Assembly: GCA_044450465.1 (NCBI GenBank)
Contig: JBIOJB010000107.1
Span: 1 to 9,629, forward strand
Reading direction: 5' to 3'
Source: JBIOJB01 sp044450465
GTDB taxonomy: Bacteria; Chloroflexota; Dormibacteria; Dormibacterales; Dormibacteraceae
Length of the DNA: 9,629 bases
How positions within the stretch are numbered: the first letter of the stretch is position 1; each line of letters opens with the position of its first letter. Both the position numbers and the translations under genes were made by a program. Below, piece by piece: positions 6,115-9,629 of this stretch. Under the pieces are notes generated by a model, which saw nothing but the letters and a program-made list of their open reading frames with translations, was not told where the DNA came from and made no database searches.

Positions 6115-8528
6115 TTCATCGATCCCTGGCCGCGTGGGATCGCAGAGTCCTTGATCACCCTGGCATCGACCATGCGCCCGAACACCTCGACCTGCACCTC
6201 GCTCCCGGGTCCGAGCTCGACCGGCAGGTACGCATACGCGAGGTTGTTCCTCACCGTGAAGCCGTAGGCGCAGCTGCGCAGACGGCTGACCACGCCGCCC
6301 GCGTGGTGAACCGCCTCGCCGCCGTAGATCGGCTCGTAGTCTCCGTCGCCCACAGCTAGGGTGCGCAGGCGGCGCTTCACTCCGGCCTGCTTCGCCGCCG
6401 CCAGCGCGTCGCGTCCGTTGAAATCCCGCTTGTCGAGTCGCACGCAAAATCCGAGGCCGGCTTCCAACGGGTTGTCGAGCAGGCTCAGATCCGTTCCGTA
6501 GTAGCGGTATCCCTTCTCCATTCGAAGGGAATCCAGAACGCGGTAGCCACCGGGCGCGATGCCCGCCGGTCGCCCCGCGTCAATGAGGCGATCCCACGCC
6601 TGGCCCGCCCACGCAGGATCGACGTAAAGCTCCCAACCCAGCTCTCCCACGTACGTGACCCGCTGGGCGAAAGCCCGAACACCCGAGACCTTGATGTGCC
6701 GTGCCTGCATGAAGGGAAAGCCGTCGTCCGTGACGTCGTCATCCGTCACGCGCTGCAGGACATCGCGCGCCAGCGGTCCCCACATCCCGATCACGGAAAG
6801 CTCGCCTGAGCTGTCGCGGATCTCGAGCGGCCCGTCGCCGGCCCGCTGCTGGAGGCGAAGCCACCCCAAGTCGCTGTCCACGTATCCGGCCCCGGTGACG
6901 AGCCGGAAGTGATCCTCGGCGAGGCGCGTGACCGTGACATCGGCGGCCATGCCACCTGTCTTCTCGAGCAATTGCGTGTAGACGACCGAGCCGGACGGCC
7001 GGTCGATCAGGTTCCCGGCCACCCGCTCGAGCAACGGCAGCGCGCCGGGTCCGCGCAGGTCGATCTTGCCGAACGAGCTCATGTCGATCAGGCCCGCGCG
7101 CTCCCTGAATGCGCGGTGCTCCTCGGCCAGCACTGGGAAATAGGGGGGCCGGGCCCACCCGAACAGGCGCTGGTCGGCTCCGGCGCGCCGCCAGGGCGCT
7201 CCCGGCTGAAGGTAATCGGGTCGTTCCCAGCCGTGCTTGACGCCGAAGACCGCACCAAGGTCCTGGAGCCGGCCGTGCAGCGCGCTCGTGCGGTGGGGGC
7301 GGCCCGCTTCATCCGAGTCGAACGGATAGCGCAGGTAGTAGTAGTACTTGTAGGCCTCGCGGGCCAGTTCGGCGGCGTAGCGAGGGTCGCGATGCGCCGA
7401 GCCAAACCGCCACGGCCGGTAGGCGAAGAGGTCGAGGTCGGTCTCGCCTGCCGTGATGAGCTGAGCCAGCGAGCGCCCGATGCCACCCGCGCCTCCGAAG
7501 CCGTTGAGCGACAGGCCGGCCGCCATGAACAGGCCCCTTACCCCGGGGACGGGGCCCACAAGTGGGTTGGAGTCCGGCGTCATCGCGTCGGGATGGCACA
7601 CGAGCTTGACGATGCCGGCCTCGCCGAGGAAGGGGAAGCGGCGCGCCGCACCGGCCAGCAGTGGCTCGAAGCGAGCCTGGTCCGGAGGCAGCGAGACGCC
7701 GGCGTGATCCCACGGGACGCCGTCGATCCATCTCGCCGCCGGTTCGGCCTCGTAGCCGCCCAGCACCACGCCCCCCGCCTCCGCCTTTCCATAGACCAGG
7801 TGGTCTGGGTCGCGGAAGCAGGGCATGTCGTGAGGCAGCTCGTGCCCTGGCACCGCAAGCAGGGCCGCGTGCTGGTGGTCCACCGGCGTGGAAACGACGA
7901 AGACCCCCGCCATCGCCGCCACCTGGGGGGCCCAGATTCCGCCGGCGATGACGACCACCTCAGTCTCGATCGTCTGCGTTTCCGTACGGACCGCCTTGAC
8001 CGCTCCACCGGCGTCGAGCTCGATCCCGGTGACGCGCTGCTGGGTCCTGACCTCGGCACCGAGCTTTCGCGCGGCAGCCGCCAGCGCGTGGGTCGCCGTG
8101 TGAGGGTCCAGGTGCCCATCGCCCGGGACCCACACCGCGCCGTACAGATCCCGGCTCGTGATGGCCGGCATCAGCCGAGCCGCCTCGACCGCGGAGACGA
8201 GGTCGACGTCGAGGCCGATCCCGCGCGCGCGGCTCACGCCTCGCTGCAGCTCCTTCAACTGCTCGGGGCTGGACGCGAAGCGCAGGCTCCCGACCGTCTC
8301 GAAGACTCCGAGCTCTCGGTACAGCTCGATGCTGTAGCCGCGGAACCGCATCATCGTCTGGGACGGGTTGAACTGCGTGACCAGGCCTGCGGCGTGGCAG
8401 GTCGACCCGCTGGTGAGCTCATCTTTCTCTAATAGAAGAGTCTGTGGCCAGCCCGCCCTCGCGAGGTGGTAGGCGACGCTGGCTCCGGTGATGCCCCCGC
8501 CGATCACGACCGCCCTCACTCGCGTCAC
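6111..8528 (-). CDS. FAD-dependent oxidoreductase with GcvT folate-binding half (dimethylglycine/sarcosine dehydrogenase type)
   Basis: An 805-residue two-part enzyme of the expected family length. The N-terminal part (about 1-375) is a DAO-type flavin domain: dinucleotide motif VVIGGGITGASVAYHL (7-22) and TSGSTCHAAGL (39-49), where H45 corresponds to the histidine that carries covalent FAD in dimethylglycine dehydrogenase. A linking domain (about 380-440) contains a tyrosine run (393-398) and KHGWERP. The C-terminal part (about 460-795) is a GcvT/T-protein domain with LIDMSSFGK (480-488), VYTQLLEKTGGMAAD (516-530), YVGELGWELYV (626-636) and MEKGYRYYGTDL (670-681). Known relatives oxidatively demethylate N-methyl amines and transfer the carbon to tetrahydrofolate. 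The start is a GTG at 8528, with GTG at 8519 as alternative; neither has a good Shine-Dalgarno, but both sit right before the Rossmann motif and 16-25 bases after the MFS stop. The exact substrate (dimethylglycine, sarcosine, or another methylamine) is not decided by sequence. Confidence 0.93.
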   Translation of the reverse strand: MTRVRAVVIGGGITGASVAYHLARAGWPQTLLLEKDELTSGSTCHAAGLVTQFNPSQTMMRFRGYSIELYRELGVFETVGSLRFASSPEQLKELQRGVSRARGIGLDVDLVSAVEAARLMPAITSRDLYGAVWVPGDGHLDPHTATHALAAAARKLGAEVRTQQRVTGIELDAGGAVKAVRTETQTIETEVVVIAGGIWAPQVAAMAGVFVVSTPVDHQHAALLAVPGHELPHDMPCFRDPDHLVYGKAEAGGVVLGGYEAEPAARWIDGVPWDHAGVSLPPDQARFEPLLAGAARRFPFLGEAGIVKLVCHPDAMTPDSNPLVGPVPGVRGLFMAAGLSLNGFGGAGGIGRSLAQLITAGETDLDLFAYRPWRFGSAHRDPRYAAELAREAYKYYYYLRYPFDSDEAGRPHRTSALHGRLQDLGAVFGVKHGWERPDYLQPGAPWRRAGADQRLFGWARPPYFPVLAEEHRAFRERAGLIDMSSFGKIDLRGPGALPLLERVAGNLIDRPSGSVVYTQLLEKTGGMAADVTVTRLAEDHFRLVTGAGYVDSDLGWLRLQQRAGDGPLEIRDSSGELSVIGMWGPLARDVLQRVTDDDVTDDGFPFMQARHIKVSGVRAFAQRVTYVGELGWELYVDPAWAGQAWDRLIDAGRPAGIAPGGYRVLDSLRMEKGYRYYGTDLSLLDNPLEAGLGFCVRLDKRDFNGRDALAAAKQAGVKRRLRTLAVGDGDYEPIYGGEAVHHAGGVVSRLRSCAYGFTVRNNLAYAYLPVELGPGSEVQVEVFGRMVDARVIKDSAIPRGQGSMK

Positions 8529-8542
8529 TTTTCTGGCGGGAA

Positions 8543-8558
8543 CGTTACTCGGGTAACG
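8543..8558. promoter_or_regulatory. Short palindrome at the MFS stop / oxidoreductase leader
   Basis: CGTTAC and GTAACG form a perfect 6-bp inverted repeat around a 4-base centre, overlapping the TAA stop of the MFS gene (8545-8547) and lying 14 bases before the oxidoreductase GTG. It could be a regulator site or weak mRNA hairpin. No T-run follows, so it is not a terminator. Part of it is coding sequence, so chance is possible. Confidence 0.3.
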
Positions 8559-9629
8559 GAGCCTGTCTGGTCTCCGGCAGCAGCAGCAGCAAGACGGCGC
8601 CCGCGAGGGCAACGGTGCTGGCGATGGCGAGCGCCGGACCAAGCCCAACGCTCTGCGACAGCCGGCCGACCGCCTGCAAGCCGACGATTCCGCCGATAGC
8701 GCCCGTGACTCCCCCGGTCGCCTCGGCGGTCGCTCTTGCTCGTGTTGGATAGAGCTCGCCCGACCACGCGCCCATGACCGGAGTGGTGGCGCTCGCGAAG
8801 GCGCTCCAGAGCAGATTGCTCGCGATGAAACCCACGATGCCCGTGACAAAGCCCAGGCCGGCCGAGATCGTGTAGGCGGCCGTCAGCGCGAAAGCCGGGA
8901 TGCGTCGCCCGAAGCGGTCGGACAGATAGCCGCCCGCGAGATAGGACACCAGGGCGACCGCCCCGGAAAAGAAGATCAGCGCGCTGATCCCGGTCGGGCT
9001 CATGTGGAGCGTGGAGCTGGCGAAGAAGGTGTAAAGGAGGCCCGCCGGTGCAAGGGCAAGCGAGACCAGCACGGTGGTTCCTGACAGGATCACGATCCGC
9101 CGCCGCCAGGGTGGCGAGAGCAGGAGCTTGATGGTGGATCCGGTCACATGGACGCGCTGCCAGGCTCGACCCTCCGGCAGTCGTGACCAGATCAGTGGAG
9201 CGGTGACGATGCCCAGCCCGCTCGCCGCGAAGAGATACCGCCAGTGGGGCGCGAGGAATGGGTAGACCACGATCGCGATCAGCAGGCCGGAACCGCTCAG
9301 GATGGCCAGCACGCTCATGGCCTCGCCGCGGTGGGTGGTGGGCGCCTCCTCGACGATCAACGCGGTGGTCACGCTGCCGACGAGTGCTTCGAAGCAGACG
9401 GCGACGACCCGGAGCGCCGTGAGGGCGAACAGGTTTGGGGCGATGGTTGACGCGAAGTCGGCGACCGAAAAGCCGACGACGCCGACGGCTATGAGGCGCC
9501 GCCTGCCGAAGTGGTCGGCGAGCGAGGCGAGGGGAAGCGCTCCGAGGGCTCCCAGCGAAAGCAAGGACCCGAGGTTGGCCAGATCAGGGACGCCGGCATG
9601 GAAATCGGAGGCGATCGCCGGCAGGGCCA
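8545..9629 (-). CDS. MFS transporter, N-terminus cut by the window edge
   Basis: The last 360 residues of a major facilitator superfamily protein; the frame runs open through the right edge, so TM1 and the start are missing. Seen: the canonical TM2-TM3 motif SLADHFGRRR (35-44 of the visible part), its second-half copy GGYLSDRFGRR (232-242), LPEGRAW after TM6 (150-156), ELYPTRARAT in the second half, and LLLLPETRQ after the last membrane segment. These paired marks are typical of the metabolite:H+ symporter/sugar-porter-like MFS branch. About 11 membrane segments are visible. It is an inner-membrane transporter, most likely an importer in this setting, for the amine or organic acid used by the locus (inference). 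It lies 16 bases before the oxidoreductase gene, so the two are probably cotranscribed. An in-frame TTG at 9564 inside TM2 is not the true start. Confidence 0.9.
   Translation of the reverse strand, partial: ALPAIASDFHAGVPDLANLGSLLSLGALGALPLASLADHFGRRRLIAVGVVGFSVADFASTIAPNLFALTALRVVAVCFEALVGSVTTALIVEEAPTTHRGEAMSVLAILSGSGLLIAIVVYPFLAPHWRYLFAASGLGIVTAPLIWSRLPEGRAWQRVHVTGSTIKLLLSPPWRRRIVILSGTTVLVSLALAPAGLLYTFFASSTLHMSPTGISALIFFSGAVALVSYLAGGYLSDRFGRRIPAFALTAAYTISAGLGFVTGIVGFIASNLLWSAFASATTPVMGAWSGELYPTRARATAEATGGVTGAIGGIVGLQAVGRLSQSVGLGPALAIASTVALAGAVLLLLLPETRQAPLPE

Noticed and set aside
6115..6447. N-terminal extension of the kinase frame back to 6447
   Set aside because: It lies inside the GcvT domain of the oxidoreductase; the ATGA overlap with a Shine-Dalgarno gives a normal-length kinase.
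6909..8432. Long plus-strand open frame (507 codons) opposite the oxidoreductase gene
   Set aside because: It is antisense to a gene with clear family motifs throughout; its translation is rich in Arg, Asp, Gly and Val with no recognisable domain, as expected for a high-GC shadow frame.
8577..8594. CAG triplet run near the MFS C-terminus
   Set aside because: It only encodes a leucine run in the last membrane segment; a short codon-bias repeat with no sign of a separate function.
8529..8849. N-terminal extension of the oxidoreductase frame back to 8849
   Set aside because: It would overlap about 300 bases of the MFS coding region and its Arg/Ser/Cys-rich translation is the MFS gene read out of frame; the Rossmann motif begins right after the GTG starts.
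1..9629. CRISPR array, tRNA, insertion sequence or prophage signature
   Set aside because: Virtually all sequence is occupied by metabolic, transport and regulatory genes; no regularly spaced repeats, cloverleaf or transposase was seen.

Overview
The window is a compact, high-GC bacterial locus with eight genes, all on the minus strand, and no gap longer than about 80 bases. GTG starts, short junctions and two 4-base start/stop overlaps fit a GC-rich free-living bacterium such as an actinobacterium or a member of Chloroflexota/Dormibacterota. No rRNA, tRNA or taxon-specific marker is present, so the phylum is only a guess. I see no CRISPR array, insertion sequence, tRNA or attachment site.

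Read in the direction of transcription (high to low coordinates), the layout has two blocks. Block A: an MFS transporter cut by the right edge (8545-9629); an 805-residue FAD oxidoreductase with a C-terminal GcvT folate-binding half, of the dimethylglycine/sarcosine dehydrogenase type (6111-8528); and a choline/ethanolamine-kinase-like phosphotransferase (5206-6114). The kinase start overlaps the oxidoreductase stop. A 76-base gap follows, holding a plausible sigma70-type promoter and a short direct repeat. Block B: a GntR/FCD regulator (4419-5129), a calcineurin-like metallophosphoesterase (3457-4392), a 12-TM APC-superfamily permease (1775-3427), an iron-containing alcohol dehydrogenase (536-1723), and a nucleotidyltransferase-fold protein cut by the left edge (1-539). 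The last two also share a 4-base overlap. A perfect 10-bp-stem hairpin lies between the permease and the dehydrogenase.

The joint reading, which is inference, is a regulated uptake-and-catabolism locus for a small amine, probably an N-methylated amino acid or a choline/ethanolamine-like amino alcohol. Two importers bring in substrate. The kinase and phosphoesterase could form a phosphorylation/dephosphorylation pair, and the iron-dependent dehydrogenase could oxidise an alcohol (or handle released formaldehyde). The flavoenzyme would demethylate a secondary or tertiary amine and pass the one-carbon unit to tetrahydrofolate. The GntR/FCD protein is the obvious local regulator. The families are individually well known. 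The combination, the structured leader before the dehydrogenase and the attached nucleotidyltransferase-like gene are the less ordinary parts.
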